In this document: positions 36,440 through 48,769 of the stretch, in pieces | Position numbering within the stretch: position 1 is the first letter of the stretch | How the letters are laid out: each line of letters starts with the position of its first letter | The notes under the pieces: generated by a model | Told to the model about the DNA's origin: nothing | The model's database searches: none | The model's input: the letters and a program-made list of their open reading frames with translations, nothing else | Translations under genes and position numbers: made by a program | Assembly (NCBI RefSeq): GCF_014773485.1 | Contig: NZ_JACXBP010000001.1 | Span: 1 to 64,000 of the forward strand | Origin: Erwinia aphidicola | GTDB taxonomy: Bacteria > Pseudomonadota > Gammaproteobacteria > Enterobacterales > Enterobacteriaceae | Direction of reading: 5' to 3' | Length of the DNA: 64,000 nucleotides

Positions 36440-36478
36440 TTCCCCGCCAGGGTCACGTTTGCCCGTGCTGGCGGGGAA
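36440..36478. other. Hairpin in the moeA/iaaA divergent region
   Basis: Perfect 11-bp stem TTCCCCGCCAG/CTGGCGGGGAA with an inner CACG/CGTG stem. No T-tract follows on either strand, so it is not a simple terminator. It might affect the moeA leader. Confidence 0.45.
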
Positions 36479-36645
36479 AATGTCGCATTCTGATTTATCT
36501 TAGAACCAATAGTTATTATCAGGGTGCGAACTTTCCTCTTTACATCGCCAGACTGCCTGCCTATAGTCAAAAATCGCATTTTCTCAATAAAATCATTCTA
36601 ACTCAGTGTTTTTCATGCTGATTTGGCACACAGGGTAAATGAATT

Positions 36646-37589
36646 ATGGCCAGAGCGACGATCGCAATTCATGGTGGCGCGGGGGCAATCGCCCGCAGCA
36701 GCATGGACAGTGAAAAAGAGCAGCACTATCGCCAGGCGCTGTCAGAGATTGTCGCCAGCGGGCAGGCGCTGCTGGCGGCGGGCGCCAGCGCGCTTGACGT
36801 GGTGACCGAAGCAGTGCGCCAGCTGGAAGAGTGCCCGCTGTTTAATGCCGGGCGGGGTTCGGTGTTTACCCATCAGGGTACGCACGAGCTGGATGCCTGC
36901 GTGATGGACGGGCGCACGCGGCAAGCGGGAGCGGTCGCGGGCGTTAGCCGGGTGCGTAATCCGGTGCTGGCCGCGCGCGCGGTGCTGGAAACCAGTCCGC
37001 ATCTGCTGTTTATCGGCGCGGGTGCGGAATCGTTTGCGGCAGAGAACGGCCTCGAAATGGTCGAAAACAGCTTTTTCTCCACGCCGGAGCGCCGCGCCCA
37101 GCTTGAGCGCGCGATGGCCAGCGACCAGACCCTGCTTGACCACGATGGCGATCCCCTTGACCCCGACCGTAAGTTCGGCACCGTTGGCGCGGTGGCGATA
37201 GATCTTGCCGGCAGCCTGGCGGCAGCCACTTCCACCGGCGGCATGACCAATAAGCAAGTTGGGCGCGTTGGTGACTCCCCACTGGTTGGCGCGGGCTGCT
37301 ATGCCAGCGGCGGCGTGGCGGTCTCTTGTACCGGTACCGGTGAAGTCTTTATGCGCACGCTGGCGGCCTATGATATTGCGGCCCTGATGGAATACGGCGG
37401 CCTGTCGCTGGATGAGGCGAGTCGTAAAGTGGTGATGGAAAAGATCCCGGCTCTCGGCGGCAGCGGCGGGTTAATTGCCGTGGATGCTGAAGGCAATGTG
37501 GTGCTGCCGTTTAACAGCGAAGGCATGTATCGCGGCTATGGCACAGTGGGTGAAGCGCCAGTGGTGGCGATCTACCGGGAGGAGCCCTG

Positions 37590-37590
<1 letters not shown>
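36646..37590 (+). CDS. iaaA: Isoaspartyl peptidase/L-asparaginase
   Basis: A 314-residue N-terminal nucleophile hydrolase precursor. The nucleophile is T179 in GTVGAVAID, where the chain self-cleaves into alpha and beta subunits. The N-terminal IHGGAGAI and [22 protein letters not shown] are family hallmarks. It cleaves beta-aspartyl dipeptides. Its stop shares a base with the gsiA start, so it belongs to the iaaA-gsiABCD operon, in which the transporter brings in glutathione and related peptides. Confidence 0.94.
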
Positions 37591-39440
<1,850 letters not shown>

Positions 39441-39471
39441 AACTGCATAATGACGACAAGGGATGAACTGA

Positions 39472-41010
39472 ATGATAAATCAACACTCGCGTAAGTTGCT
39501 GTTAACCGCCGGCCTGCTCGGCAGTATTGTGGCGCTCCCTGCCTGGGCGGCGAAAGATGTCACCATTGCGGTCGCCTCAAACTTCACCACGCTCGACCCG
39601 TATGATGCCAACGACACGCTGTCGCAGGCGGTAGCGAAGTCGTTCTATCAGGGGCTGTTTGGTTTCGATAAAGAGATGAAGCTGGAAAATGTGCTGGCGG
39701 ACAGCTACCAGGCCAGCCCGGACGGACTGACTTATACCATCGCGCTTAAGAGCGGGGTGAAGTTCCAGGACGGCACGCCGTTTAATGCCGATGCGGTAAA
39801 AGCGAACCTCGACCGCGCCAGCAACCCGGACAATCACCTCAAGCGTTTCAACCTGTTCAAAACCATCGCCAGCACCGAAGTGATCAACCCGACCACGGTA
39901 AAAATCACCCTGAAGCAGCCGTTCTCGGCGTTTATTAACACCCTCGCCAGCCCGGCTGCGGCGATGATCTCTCCGACCGCACTGAAGAAATATGGCAAGG
40001 ATATCGGCTTCCACCCGGTCGGCACCGGCCCTTACGAATTTGTCACCTGGAACCAGACTGACTTTGTGAAGGTGAAGAAATTCGCCGGTTACTGGAAGCC
40101 GGGCTATCCGAAACTGGACAGCATCACCTGGCGCCCGATTGTCGATAACAATACCCGCTCGGCGATGCTGCAAACCGGCGAAGCGAACTTTGCTTTCCCT
40201 ATCCCGTTTGAGCAGGCCAAACTGCTGGAGAAAAACAGCAAGCTCGATCTGGTGACCTCGCCGTCGATCATGCAGCGCTATATCAGCTTTAACGTCACGC
40301 AGAAGCCGTTCAACGACCCGAAAGTGCGCGCAGCGATTAACTACGCCATCAACCGTCAGGCGCTGGCGAAAGTCGCCTTCGCCGGTTATGCCACCCCGGC
40401 CACCGGCATTGTGCCACCGTCGATTCAGTATTCACAAAGCTACCCGGCCCCGGAATATAACCCGGCCAAAGCGCGTGAGCTGCTGAAAGAGGCAGGCTAC
40501 CCGAACGGCTTCACCACCCAGCTGTGGTCGTCGCATAACCACAGCACCGCGCAGAAAGTGCTGCAGTTTACCCAGCAGCAGCTGGCGCAGGTTGGCATTA
40601 AGGTTGAACTGACGGCCATGGATGCCGGGCAGCGTGCCGCGCAGGTGGAAGACAAAGGCCAGAAAGAGAGCGGCGTGCGCATGTTCTACACCGGCTGGTC
40701 TGCCTCGACCGGTGAAGCTAACTGGGCGCTGACGCCGCTGTTTGCCACTCAGTCCTGGCCGCCAACCATCTTTAACACCGCCTTCTACAGCAACGCCCAG
40801 GTGGATAAAGACCTCGCTGACGCGCTGAATACCACCGACGGTGCGAAAAAAGCCGCGCTGTACAAAGATGCACAGGACATTATCTGGAAAGAGCAGCCGT
40901 GGGCGCCGCTGGTGGTTGAGAAGCTGGTTTCCGCCAACACCAAAAACCTCACCGGGTTCTACGTGATGCCGGACACCTCATTCAGCTTTGATGATGCCGA
41001 TCTGAAGTAA
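39472..41010 (+). CDS. gsiB: Glutathione-binding protein GsiB
   Basis: A 512-residue periplasmic protein of the DppA/OppA solute-binding family. A signal peptide (ending LPAWA) precedes [22 protein letters not shown]. It captures glutathione for GsiACD. It lies 31 bases after gsiA and is followed by an intercistronic hairpin. Confidence 0.95.
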   Translation: MINQHSRKLLLTAGLLGSIVALPAWAAKDVTIAVASNFTTLDPYDANDTLSQAVAKSFYQGLFGFDKEMKLENVLADSYQASPDGLTYTIALKSGVKFQDGTPFNADAVKANLDRASNPDNHLKRFNLFKTIASTEVINPTTVKITLKQPFSAFINTLASPAAAMISPTALKKYGKDIGFHPVGTGPYEFVTWNQTDFVKVKKFAGYWKPGYPKLDSITWRPIVDNNTRSAMLQTGEANFAFPIPFEQAKLLEKNSKLDLVTSPSIMQRYISFNVTQKPFNDPKVRAAINYAINRQALAKVAFAGYATPATGIVPPSIQYSQSYPAPEYNPAKARELLKEAGYPNGFTTQLWSSHNHSTAQKVLQFTQQQLAQVGIKVELTAMDAGQRAAQVEDKGQKESGVRMFYTGWSASTGEANWALTPLFATQSWPPTIFNTAFYSNAQVDKDLADALNTTDGAKKAALYKDAQDIIWKEQPWAPLVVEKLVSANTKNLTGFYVMPDTSFSFDDADLK

Positions 41011-41019
41011 TGCACTGAC

Positions 41020-41041
41020 GCGCCTCCCGCAGGGGAGGCGC
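41020..41041 (+). other. Intercistronic hairpin between gsiB and gsiC
   Basis: GCGCCTCCC-GCA-GGGGAGGCGC forms a tight stem without a T-tract. It probably protects the gsiB part of the message rather than ending transcription. Confidence 0.55.
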
Positions 41042-41051
41042 AGGGAAGATG

Positions 41052-41972
41052 ATGCTTAACTATTTTATTAAACGACTGCTGGGGCTGATCCCAACGCTGC
41101 TGATCGTGGCGGTGTTGGTGTTCCTTTTCGTCCATCTGCTGCCTGGCGATCCGGCGCGCCTGATTGCGGGGCGTGAAGCCGATGCGCAGGTCGTGGCGAT
41201 GGTGCGCGAACAGCTCGGGCTGAACCTGCCGCTGCCGCAGCAGTTCTGGCACTACATCACCCACGCCCTTCAGGGTGATTTTGGCCATTCAATGGTGTCG
41301 AAACGCCCGGTATCAGAAGAGATTGGCCAGCGCTTTCTGCCGACGCTGTACCTGACGCTGACCAGCATGGTGTGGTCGGTGATTTTCGGCATGGCGATAG
41401 GCGTCGTCTCTGCCGTGTGGCGCAACCGCTGGCCGGATCGGCTGGGGATGACGCTGGCGGTATCCGGGATCTCTTTCCCGGCGTTTGCCCTCGGCATGCT
41501 GCTGATGCAGGTGTTTTCCGTCGAGCTGGGCTGGCTGCCGACCGTCGGTGCCGACAGCTGGCAGCACTATATTTTACCGTCGATCACCCTGGGTGCCGCC
41601 GTCGCCGCCGTGATGGCGCGCTTTACCCGCGCCTCGTTCGTGGAGGTGATGCAGGAAGACTATATGCGCACCGCGCGCGCCAAAGGAGTGCGCGAGTCGG
41701 TGGTGGTGATCAAGCACGGGCTGCGCAATGCGATGATCCCGGTGGTCACTATGATGGGCCTGCAGTTTGGCTTCCTGCTCGGTGGCTCTATCGTGGTCGA
41801 GGTGGTGTTCAACTGGCCGGGGCTGGGGCGCCTGCTGGTCGACTCGGTGGAGATGCGCGATTACCCGGTGATCCAGGCGGAAGTGCTGCTATTTTCGCTG
41901 GAGTTTATTCTGATTAACCTGATGGTCGATATGCTGTACGCGGCGATCAACCCCGCGATCCGCTACAAGTAA
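41052..41972 (+). CDS. gsiC: Glutathione transporter permease GsiC
   Basis: 306 residues, as in E. coli. An oligopeptide-type permease with about six helices and the docking loop [32 protein letters not shown] codons occur at 41049 and 41052; the second gives [17 protein letters not shown], as in the family, and leaves room for the AGGGAAG ribosome site. Confidence 0.95.
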   Translation: MLNYFIKRLLGLIPTLLIVAVLVFLFVHLLPGDPARLIAGREADAQVVAMVREQLGLNLPLPQQFWHYITHALQGDFGHSMVSKRPVSEEIGQRFLPTLYLTLTSMVWSVIFGMAIGVVSAVWRNRWPDRLGMTLAVSGISFPAFALGMLLMQVFSVELGWLPTVGADSWQHYILPSITLGAAVAAVMARFTRASFVEVMQEDYMRTARAKGVRESVVVIKHGLRNAMIPVVTMMGLQFGFLLGGSIVVEVVFNWPGLGRLLVDSVEMRDYPVIQAEVLLFSLEFILINLMVDMLYAAINPAIRYK

Positions 41973-41981
41973 GGATGTTTG

Positions 41982-42887
41982 ATGATTAACTGGCGACGTA
42001 ATGCCGTGCTCGCAACGCTGCCCAGCGTGCGGGAGAATCGCGTGCGTACCCCGTGGCGGGAATTCTGGCGGCGTTTTCGCCGTCAGCACGTGGCAATGAT
42101 TGCGGCGGTATTTGTGCTGCTGCTGATCCTGGTGGCGATTTTTGCCCCGCTGCTGGCCCCGTTCGATGCTGAAAACTACTTTGATTATGACCGGCTGAAT
42201 GAAGGACCATCGATGATGCACTGGTTCGGCGTCGATGCGCTGGGGCGCGATATTTTCAGCCGCGTGCTGCTCGGCAGCCGCCTGTCGCTGGTGGCTGGCT
42301 TCTTCTCGGTGGCGGTGGGCGCGGTGACAGGTACGCTGCTCGGCCTGCTGGCCGGCTACTACGAGGGCTGGTGGGACCGGATTATCATGCGCATCTGCGA
42401 TGTGCTGTTCGCTTTTCCCGGCATCCTGCTGGCGATTGCGGTGGTGGCGGTACTCGGTAACGGTATGTCGAATGTGATCCTCGCGGTGGCGATTTTCAGC
42501 ATTCCCGCCTTTGCCCGTCTGGTGCGCGGTAACACGCTGGTGCTGAAACACCTGACCTATATCGAGTCGGCGCGCAGTATTGGTGCGTCTGATTTGACCA
42601 TTATCCTGCGCCACATTTTGCCCGGTACGCTGTCATCGATTGTGGTCTATTTTACTATGCGTATCGGCACCTCGATTATCTCTGCTGCCAGCCTGTCGTT
42701 CCTGGGTCTTGGCGCGCAGCCGCCGACCCCGGAGTGGGGGGCGATGCTTAACGAGGCCCAGGCGGATATGGTGCTGGCCCCGCACGTGGCGATCTTCCCC
42801 AGCCTGGCGATTTTCCTTACCGTGCTGGCGTTTAATCTGCTGGGTGACGGGCTGCGCGATGCGCTGGACCCGAAGCTGAAGGTGTAA
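41982..42887 (+). CDS. gsiD: Glutathione transporter permease GsiD
   Basis: A 301-residue partner permease to GsiC, with the DppC-type N-terminal cytoplasmic segment, about six helices, the [19 protein letters not shown] motif and the docking loop [20 protein letters not shown]. The start is ten bases after gsiC, with AAGGAT as ribosome site. Last gene of the operon, followed by palindromic repeats. Confidence 0.94.
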   Translation: MINWRRNAVLATLPSVRENRVRTPWREFWRRFRRQHVAMIAAVFVLLLILVAIFAPLLAPFDAENYFDYDRLNEGPSMMHWFGVDALGRDIFSRVLLGSRLSLVAGFFSVAVGAVTGTLLGLLAGYYEGWWDRIIMRICDVLFAFPGILLAIAVVAVLGNGMSNVILAVAIFSIPAFARLVRGNTLVLKHLTYIESARSIGASDLTIILRHILPGTLSSIVVYFTMRIGTSIISAASLSFLGLGAQPPTPEWGAMLNEAQADMVLAPHVAIFPSLAIFLTVLAFNLLGDGLRDALDPKLKV

Positions 42888-43000
42888 CCATGCCTCGCCC
42901 CTACCAAACCCCACGCGATCCCTTGCAGGGTCTAGGCATGCCTTGCCCCGGTGAAACCCCACGCGAGCCCTTGTAGGGTCGAGGCATGCCTCGACCTTTG
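42888..43000. repeat. Tandem GAGGCATGCCTCG-type repeats after gsiD
   Basis: Two related units (CACGCGATCCCTTGCAGGGTC-TAGGCATGCCTTGCC type and CACGCGAGCCCTTGTAGGGTC-GAGGCATGCCTCGACC type) follow each other. Each centres on GGCATGCC. Probably the operon terminator region. Confidence 0.65.
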
Positions 43001-43090
43001 TATGTGAGATCAAATATTTCTTAACCATTGCTGGTGAACGCCGCTGTGCACTCTATGATTGAAAGACCTTAATCGTAAAGGAACGTGACA

Positions 43091-43756
43091 ATGCACAATG
43101 TGCGTATACCTCTCATCGCGGGTCTGGCAATGGCGTGTCTGGTGCTGGCTGGCTGCTCGTCAAAAGTGGCTGATACCAGCCAGTATTCCGGTTTCCTGCC
43201 GGATTATAGCCACCTGAAGCCGGAAAAATCCGCCAGCGGCGTGCAAACCCTGCGCTGGGTGTCACCGGACTATCAATCCGCAAAATACAACGCTATCCAT
43301 TACACGCCTGCCGTTTACTACCCTGCCGCGAAGCCGACCGCCCGCGTCAGCCAGCAGACCCTCGATCAAATCCGCGCCTATCTCGACCAGACGCTGAAAG
43401 CCGCCGTGGCCCGGCACAAACCGCTGGTTAACCACGCGGGGCGGGGCACGCTGGAGCTGAAAACCGCCATTACCGCCGTCAATGCCGAAAATCAGGATAT
43501 GAAGTTCTATGAGGTCGTGCCGATTGCGGCAGTGGTCGCCAGCACCATGGCGGCTTCCGGCCACCGTACCCAGAACAGCGTGCTGTTCCTGGAGATGCAG
43601 CTGGTGGATAGCCAAACCGGTAAGCCCGTGATGGAGGCGGTGCGCAAGGCCTATGGCAACACGGTGCCGAACAATAATGCCCCCATTACTCTTACCCAGT
43701 TGAAAAGCGGTATCGACCAGATGGTCAGTGACGTAGTGAACTTCCCCGATAAGTAA
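43091..43756 (+). CDS. DUF3313-type lipoprotein
   Basis: A 221-residue lipoprotein: signal with lipobox VLAGC at about residues 17-21, then CSSKVADTSQYSGFLPDYSHL, the opening typical of the DUF3313 family. The rest contains ELKTAITAVNAEN and a repeat-like alanine stretch. The function is not known; family members are envelope proteins. The ATG at 43091 follows AAAGGAA; an in-frame GTG at 43085 is less likely. It is flanked on both sides by palindromic repeats. Confidence 0.8.
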   Translation: MHNVRIPLIAGLAMACLVLAGCSSKVADTSQYSGFLPDYSHLKPEKSASGVQTLRWVSPDYQSAKYNAIHYTPAVYYPAAKPTARVSQQTLDQIRAYLDQTLKAAVARHKPLVNHAGRGTLELKTAITAVNAENQDMKFYEVVPIAAVVASTMAASGHRTQNSVLFLEMQLVDSQTGKPVMEAVRKAYGNTVPNNNAPITLTQLKSGIDQMVSDVVNFPDK

Positions 43757-43763
43757 TTCCTGT

Positions 43764-43797
43764 TTTATAGGCTGACCAATAAAAAGGTTGGCCCCTA
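43764..43797. repeat. GGCTGACC...GGTTGGCC palindromic repeat
   Basis: AGGCTGACC-AATAAAAA-GGTTGGCCCCTACC, another member of the dispersed family, between the lipoprotein and yliI. Confidence 0.6.
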
Positions 43798-43812
43798 CCC
43801 GGAGTGATTACG

Positions 43813-44922
43813 ATGACGCGTTATCTGCTGCTGCCTGCACTGGCTGCCTCCCTGCTGTTAAGCCCCGCCCTCAGAGCTGAAAAAATCACCGTACAGGAGC
43901 TGCAAAGCGGTCTCGATCACCCCTGGGCGCTGGCCTTTCTGCCGGGCGAAGAGGGGGTGTTGATCACCGAACGCGCCGGCCAGCTCAGGCGCTGGCAGCC
44001 CGGCTCCGGCCTCTCCCAGCCCATCAGCGGGGTGCCGCAGGTGTGGGCTCAGCGCCAGGGCGGTCTGCTTGATGTGGCGCTGGCGCCGGACTTTGCCAGC
44101 AGCCGTCGCGTCTGGCTCAGCTACACGCTGGCCGGAGAAGATGGCGCGGCTGGAGCTGTAGTCGGTTATGGCCGCCTGAGCGAAGATTACCGCCAGCTCA
44201 GTGGCTTCCAGCCGCTGCTGCGCCAGCAAGGTTTATCCAGCGGGGCGAATCTTGGTACGCGCATGGCGTTTGACCGCAGCGGTCATCTGTTCATCGCCTT
44301 TGGCGATAATTTCCAGGCCGCTAAAGCGCAGGATCTCAACGCATTGCAGGGCAAAATTGTGCGCCTGACCGCCGATGGCAAAATCCCCTCTGACAATCCG
44401 CTGGTTGGCCGCCAGGGCGTTCGTAGCGAGATCTGGAGTTGGGGAGTGCGTAACCCGCAGGGGTTAGCGCTCAACCCGCAGAGCGGTGAAGTCTGGGAGA
44501 GCGAGCACGGCCCGCGCGGCGGCGATGAGGTGAATATCCCGCGCAGGGGAAAAAACTACGGCTGGCCGCTGGCCACCTGGGGCATTGATTACAGCGGGGC
44601 GAAGGTACCGGGTTCAAAAGGCAGCACGGCCGCGGGAACCGAGCAGCCGCTGTTCTGGTGGAAAGTCTCCCCGGCTATCAGCGGCATGGCGTTTTACCAG
44701 GGTACGCGGTTTCCGCAGTGGAAAAATTCGCTGTTTATCGGGGCGCTAAAGGAGAAAAGCCTGATCCGCCTGAGCATCAACGGTGAACAGCTGAAAGAGC
44801 AGGAGCGCCTGCTGAGCGAGCGCGGGGAGCGCATTCGCGATGTGCGCAGCGGGCCAGACGGCTGGCTTTACGTGCTGACGGATGAAGCCAACGGCAAGCT
44901 GCTGAAAGTGGGTATTGAGTAA
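43813..44922 (+). CDS. yliI: Soluble aldose sugar dehydrogenase (PQQ-dependent)
   Basis: A 369-residue periplasmic six-bladed propeller enzyme matching E. coli YliI (Asd), which oxidises aldoses with pyrroloquinoline quinone. A signal peptide (MTRYLLLPALAASLLLSPALRAE) is followed by LDHPWALAFLP, the catalytic-region motifs GGLLDVALAPDF and NPQGLALNP, and WESEHGPRGGDEVN, where PQQ and calcium bind. The ATG at 43813 has GGAG eight bases upstream; a GTG at 43804 overlaps that site. Confidence 0.9.
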   Translation: MTRYLLLPALAASLLLSPALRAEKITVQELQSGLDHPWALAFLPGEEGVLITERAGQLRRWQPGSGLSQPISGVPQVWAQRQGGLLDVALAPDFASSRRVWLSYTLAGEDGAAGAVVGYGRLSEDYRQLSGFQPLLRQQGLSSGANLGTRMAFDRSGHLFIAFGDNFQAAKAQDLNALQGKIVRLTADGKIPSDNPLVGRQGVRSEIWSWGVRNPQGLALNPQSGEVWESEHGPRGGDEVNIPRRGKNYGWPLATWGIDYSGAKVPGSKGSTAAGTEQPLFWWKVSPAISGMAFYQGTRFPQWKNSLFIGALKEKSLIRLSINGEQLKEQERLLSERGERIRDVRSGPDGWLYVLTDEANGKLLKVGIE

Positions 44923-44952
44923 AATAAGCGGGCACTCCGTTGCCTGCCGATC

Positions 44953-45609
44953 TTATTTCACCCAGTGGCAGATTTCCCAGCCGCGCTGCTGCGCTAGCTG
45001 CTGCAGCGGCTCTGCCGGATTGATCACCCAGGCGTGATCGGCATGTTCCAGCATTGGCAGGTCGTTAATTGAGTCGCTGTAAGCCCAGGTGTGGGCAAAG
45101 CGGTGCTCCTGCTGCTGCGCCTTCCAGTCGCTGACGCGGCTGACTTTTCCCTCTTTGTAGGTCAGAGTGCCGTAGATTTCGCCGCTGTAGCGGTCATCAA
45201 TAACCTCCACGCCAATCGCCAGCGCCGCGTGCGCGCCCAGCTGTTGCGCAATAGGCTTCACCAGATGTTCACCGCTGGCGGAGATCACGATGATTTTATC
45301 GCCGCGCTGCTGGTGCCACGCCAGGCGTTCGCGCGCGGCGGGGTAAACGCGCGGCAGGATATCGCGATGAATAAACCGGCGTATCCAGCCTGCTACCGTC
45401 GGCGTGGCCATTCCTGCCAGCGGCGACAGCGTGGTGCTCATATACTGTTCCATAGACAGCGACCCCTGATAGTAGTGCTCCATCAGCGCGCGTTCTTGTT
45501 CAATCAGCGCGGCCGGGGCAAACCCCTGGGAAACCAGCCAGCGCAGCCACAGGCCGGTACTGTCTTCACAAATCAGCGTTTCATCAAGGTCAAACAGCGC
45601 TAAATCCAT
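44953..45609 (-). CDS. HAD-IB family phosphatase
   Basis: A 218-residue haloacid dehalogenase-type hydrolase of the SerB/CicA-like class. The nucleophile motif is FDLDETL (D7 and D9), motif II is VISASGEH, and motif III/IV is YSDSINDLPML, giving the three acidic and one lysine elements of an active phosphatase (K in YKEGK). The ATG at 45609 has AGGAG eight bases upstream; a GTG at 45618 is too close to that site. The substrate is unknown. Convergent with yliI. Confidence 0.85.
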   Translation of the reverse strand: MDLALFDLDETLICEDSTGLWLRWLVSQGFAPAALIEQERALMEHYYQGSLSMEQYMSTTLSPLAGMATPTVAGWIRRFIHRDILPRVYPAARERLAWHQQRGDKIIVISASGEHLVKPIAQQLGAHAALAIGVEVIDDRYSGEIYGTLTYKEGKVSRVSDWKAQQQEHRFAHTWAYSDSINDLPMLEHADHAWVINPAEPLQQLAQQRGWEICHWVK

Positions 45610-45886
45610 CGTCGTCACTCCTCTGGCAGACTTTTCTCAGGTTAGCGGATTTTTGTGACGGGCTTAACTGTTCAGTGAAAATTCGGAATTTAACCTGTTT
45701 TCTGCCCGCGCCTAACGGCGATAATTTGGCCAGCCATCTGGGCAAACCTAAGATTTTTCTAATAAACTCTAAGAAACTTTACGGTTTAAACGTTTTTTTT
45801 AAGCTTATAACGCCTTAGTGTAGGGCGGCTAATCGTCAGATGCGCTTTGATAATCATTGTCTTTCAAATGGATACCTGGTCTCGCC

Positions 45887-47092
45887 ATGAAGAAAACGCT
45901 CCTCTCTACCGGTGTGTATGCACTGGCTACTACTTCGACGTTATTGCTGTTTACCCTCTCCCCCGCGCGCGCAGAGCAGGCCCCTGCCGCCCCGCAGATC
46001 GATGCCAAAGCCTGGGTGCTGATGGACTACAACAGCGGTAAAGTGCTGGCAGAATCCAATGCGGATCAGCGGCTCGACCCGGCCAGCCTGACCAAAATGA
46101 TGGCCAGCTATGTTACCGGGCAGGCGCTGAAGGCGGGCAAAATCAGCAATGACGACATGGTCACCGTGGGCAAAGATGCCTGGGCGACCGGCAATCCGAT
46201 TCTGCAAGGCTCTTCGCTGATGTTCCTCAAGCCTGGGGACCGGATCCCGGTGTCGGAGCTGAATAAAGGGATTGTGATCCAGTCCGGTAACGATGCCAGC
46301 ATTGCGCTCGCCGACCACGTAGCGGGCAGTCAGGACTCTTTCGTTGGCCTGATGAACAACTACGTGCAGGCGCTGGGCCTGAAGAATACCCACTTTAAAA
46401 CGGTGCACGGGCTGGATTCGGACGGCCAGTACAGCACCGCGCGCGATATGGCCCTGATTGGTCAGGCGCTGATCCGCGACGTACCGGATGAGTACGCGCT
46501 GCATAAAGAGAAAGAGTTCACCTTTAATAAGATCCGCCAGTACAACCGCAACCGCCTGCTGTGGAGCACCAATCTGCAGGTGGACGGGATCAAGACCGGG
46601 CACACTTCCGGCGCCGGCAATAATCTTGTGGCATCAGCGAAAGAGGGCGATCAGCGCTTAATTTCTGTGGTGCTGGGCGCGGCCACGGATGCTATCCGCT
46701 TCCGCGAGAGCGAAAAGCTGCTGACCTGGGGCTTCCGCTTCTGGGAAACGGTGACGCCAATCAAGGCCGGGACGGCGTTTGCCACCCAGCGCGTCTGGTA
46801 TGGCGATAAGAGCGAAGTGAATCTTGGCGTAGCGAAGGATGCGGCGATTACCCTGCCAAAAGGGCAGATGAAAAACCTCAAGGCGAGCTTTACCCTCAGC
46901 CAGCCGCAGCTGACGGCCCCGCTGGCGAAGAATCAGGTGGTGGGAACGATTGATTTCCAGCTGGACGGAAAATCCATTGAGCAGCGCCCGCTGGTGGTGC
47001 TGGACGAAGTGAAAGAGGGCGGTTTCTTCAGCCGCATCTGGGATTTCGTTATGATGAAGATGACCGGATGGTTTGGCAGCTGGTTTTCATAA
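45887..47092 (+). CDS. dacC: D-alanyl-D-alanine carboxypeptidase DacC (PBP6)
   Basis: A 402-residue penicillin-binding protein matching E. coli DacC (400). The signal peptide ends SPARA; the active site is S67-L-T-K70, with SGN and KTG motifs further on (QSGNDA, GIKTGHT). The C-terminal beta domain ends with an amphipathic helix ([15 protein letters not shown]) that anchors it to the inner membrane. It trims pentapeptides in peptidoglycan. The frame is open ten codons upstream, but MKKTLL is the true start. Confidence 0.94.
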   Translation: MKKTLLSTGVYALATTSTLLLFTLSPARAEQAPAAPQIDAKAWVLMDYNSGKVLAESNADQRLDPASLTKMMASYVTGQALKAGKISNDDMVTVGKDAWATGNPILQGSSLMFLKPGDRIPVSELNKGIVIQSGNDASIALADHVAGSQDSFVGLMNNYVQALGLKNTHFKTVHGLDSDGQYSTARDMALIGQALIRDVPDEYALHKEKEFTFNKIRQYNRNRLLWSTNLQVDGIKTGHTSGAGNNLVASAKEGDQRLISVVLGAATDAIRFRESEKLLTWGFRFWETVTPIKAGTAFATQRVWYGDKSEVNLGVAKDAAITLPKGQMKNLKASFTLSQPQLTAPLAKNQVVGTIDFQLDGKSIEQRPLVVLDEVKEGGFFSRIWDFVMMKMTGWFGSWFS

Positions 47093-47094
47093 TT

Positions 47095-47178
47095 TATAAG
47101 GGCCGACCGAAAAAGAGGGTCGGCCCCTGAATCTATCCTGCGTAGGGGCCGACCGCTTTTCTGGTCGGCCCTGAACAA
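47095..47178. repeat. Two palindromic repeats between dacC and sdaC
   Basis: GGGCCGACC-GAAAAAGA-GGGTCGGCCCC and GTAGGGGCCGACC-GCTTTTCT-GGTCGGCCC occur in tandem between convergent genes, probably a bidirectional terminator. Confidence 0.7.
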
Positions 47179-48462
47179 TCAAAACAGATCGTAAGCCACC
47201 GCAGAAATCGCCACCAGGCCGACCAGCACCACGAACACATTACTCAACTTACCGCTGTACTGGCGCATGGCCGGGACCTTGTTGATGGCATACATCGGCA
47301 TCAGGAACAGCAGCACCGCGATAATCGGGCCGCCCAGGCTTTCGATCAGGCCGAGAATGCTCGGGTCCAGCGTCGCGACAATCCAGGTTGTTATCAGCAT
47401 AAACAGCGCGGTAAAGCGGTTCAGCTTGTGCTCGGCAAGGGTTTTGCCACGGCTGCGCAGCAGCTTATTCACCGTGCCGTTAAAGCCTTCACGCGCCCCA
47501 AGATAGTGGCCGAGGAACGATTTGGTGATCGCTACCATGGCGATAATCGGCGCCAGCCATGCCATCAGCGGGGTATCAAAGTGGTTCGCCAGGTAAGAGA
47601 GAATGGAAATGTTCTGCGCTTTGGCTTCCGCCAGGTTCTCCGGCGTCAGGCTCAGCACGCAGCTGAACACAAAGAACATCACCGTCAGCACCATCATAAT
47701 ATGGCTGCGCGCGAGGATGCGGGAACACTTCGGCTCTGCCTGGTCGCCGTACTCTTCCCGTTTGGCCACGGCAAAGGCGGAAATAATCGGCGAGTGGTTA
47801 AAGGAGAACACCATCACCGGGATCGCCAGCCACAGGGTCATCATCAACCCCTTGCCGCTGCCGCTCAGGCTGGCATTGGCAAAAATCGCGCTGCTCCAGT
47901 GCGGGATAAGATAGAGCGCCAGCAGCATCAGCACCAGCACGAACGGATAGACCAGTACGCTCATGGTTTTGACGATCATCTCTTTGCCGAAGCGCACAAT
48001 GGTCATCAGGCCGACAATCAGGATTAGCGCCAGCAGCGCGCGCGGCGGAGCCTGCATTTGCAGCTGGTGGGTGATAAAACTCTCAACGGTGTTAGTGATG
48101 GCGACGCTGTAAACCAGCAGAATCGGGTAGATGGCGAAGAAGTAGAGCAGGGTGATCAGCTTGCCGGCGCCGACGCCGAAGTGCTCTTCTACCACCTCAG
48201 TAATATCCTCGCCGGGTTTGCGCCCGGAGAGCACGAAGCGGCACAGCCCACGGTGGGCAAAGAAGGTCATTGGAAACGCCAGCAGCGCCATAATGACCAG
48301 CGGGATAAGGCCGCCAATCCCGGCATTAATCGGCAGGAACAGTACGCCAGCACCAATGGCCGTGCCGTACAGCCCCAGCATCCACATAGTGTCGGTTTTA
48401 CGCCATGCGCTGGCATCCTGAGACGCTTCGGGGCTGAGCACCGCCGTTTGGGATGTGTCCAT
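47179..48462 (-). CDS. sdaC: Serine transporter of the HAAAP family, SdaC-like
   Basis: A 427-residue inner-membrane proton/serine symporter with about eleven helices, closely following E. coli SdaC (429): AWRKTDTMWMLGLYGTAIGAGVLFLPINAG and SFNHSPIISAFAVAKREEYGDQAE are nearly identical. SdaC sits elsewhere in E. coli (next to sdaB), so the location beside dacC is unusual and no deaminase gene is linked. It may be a second family copy in this genome; a threonine or related substrate is possible. Confidence 0.85.
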   Translation of the reverse strand: MDTSQTAVLSPEASQDASAWRKTDTMWMLGLYGTAIGAGVLFLPINAGIGGLIPLVIMALLAFPMTFFAHRGLCRFVLSGRKPGEDITEVVEEHFGVGAGKLITLLYFFAIYPILLVYSVAITNTVESFITHQLQMQAPPRALLALILIVGLMTIVRFGKEMIVKTMSVLVYPFVLVLMLLALYLIPHWSSAIFANASLSGSGKGLMMTLWLAIPVMVFSFNHSPIISAFAVAKREEYGDQAEPKCSRILARSHIMMVLTVMFFVFSCVLSLTPENLAEAKAQNISILSYLANHFDTPLMAWLAPIIAMVAITKSFLGHYLGAREGFNGTVNKLLRSRGKTLAEHKLNRFTALFMLITTWIVATLDPSILGLIESLGGPIIAVLLFLMPMYAINKVPAMRQYSGKLSNVFVVLVGLVAISAVAYDLF

Positions 48463-48769
48463 TTGATTCTCCAGTGTTTAAAACGATGAAGTTAATCGCG
48501 CCATCGACGCGTCGATTGACTTCATTGCTCTGGTTTAATGGCGCACACTCTACCACCAGAAAAAATAGATGAAAGCTCTGCGTCGTGGTTTATTGGAGTT
48601 TTTGTGACTTGCGCAACATAGAGATTAATTTGCACATTTATCAAGCAGATTGCGCAATAAACCTTGAGAAAATGGCAGGTTTATTTGGCAGTTTTTTAGC
48701 GGTTAATAACAATTAGGATGATATAAATCAGGGTAAAGCGGGACCGGTTAATATAGTCCCGCCAGCGAG
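48463..48769. other. Intergenic region upstream of sdaC
   Basis: A 307-base AT-rich gap holding the sdaC promoter and the 3' end of ybjG. A TGTGA half-site near 48603 could be part of a CRP site, but the other half is poor. No gene was found. Confidence 0.35.

Noticed and set aside
36440..36478. A molybdenum-cofactor riboswitch before moeA
   Set aside because: Only a simple hairpin is visible; the larger conserved Moco RNA elements are absent.
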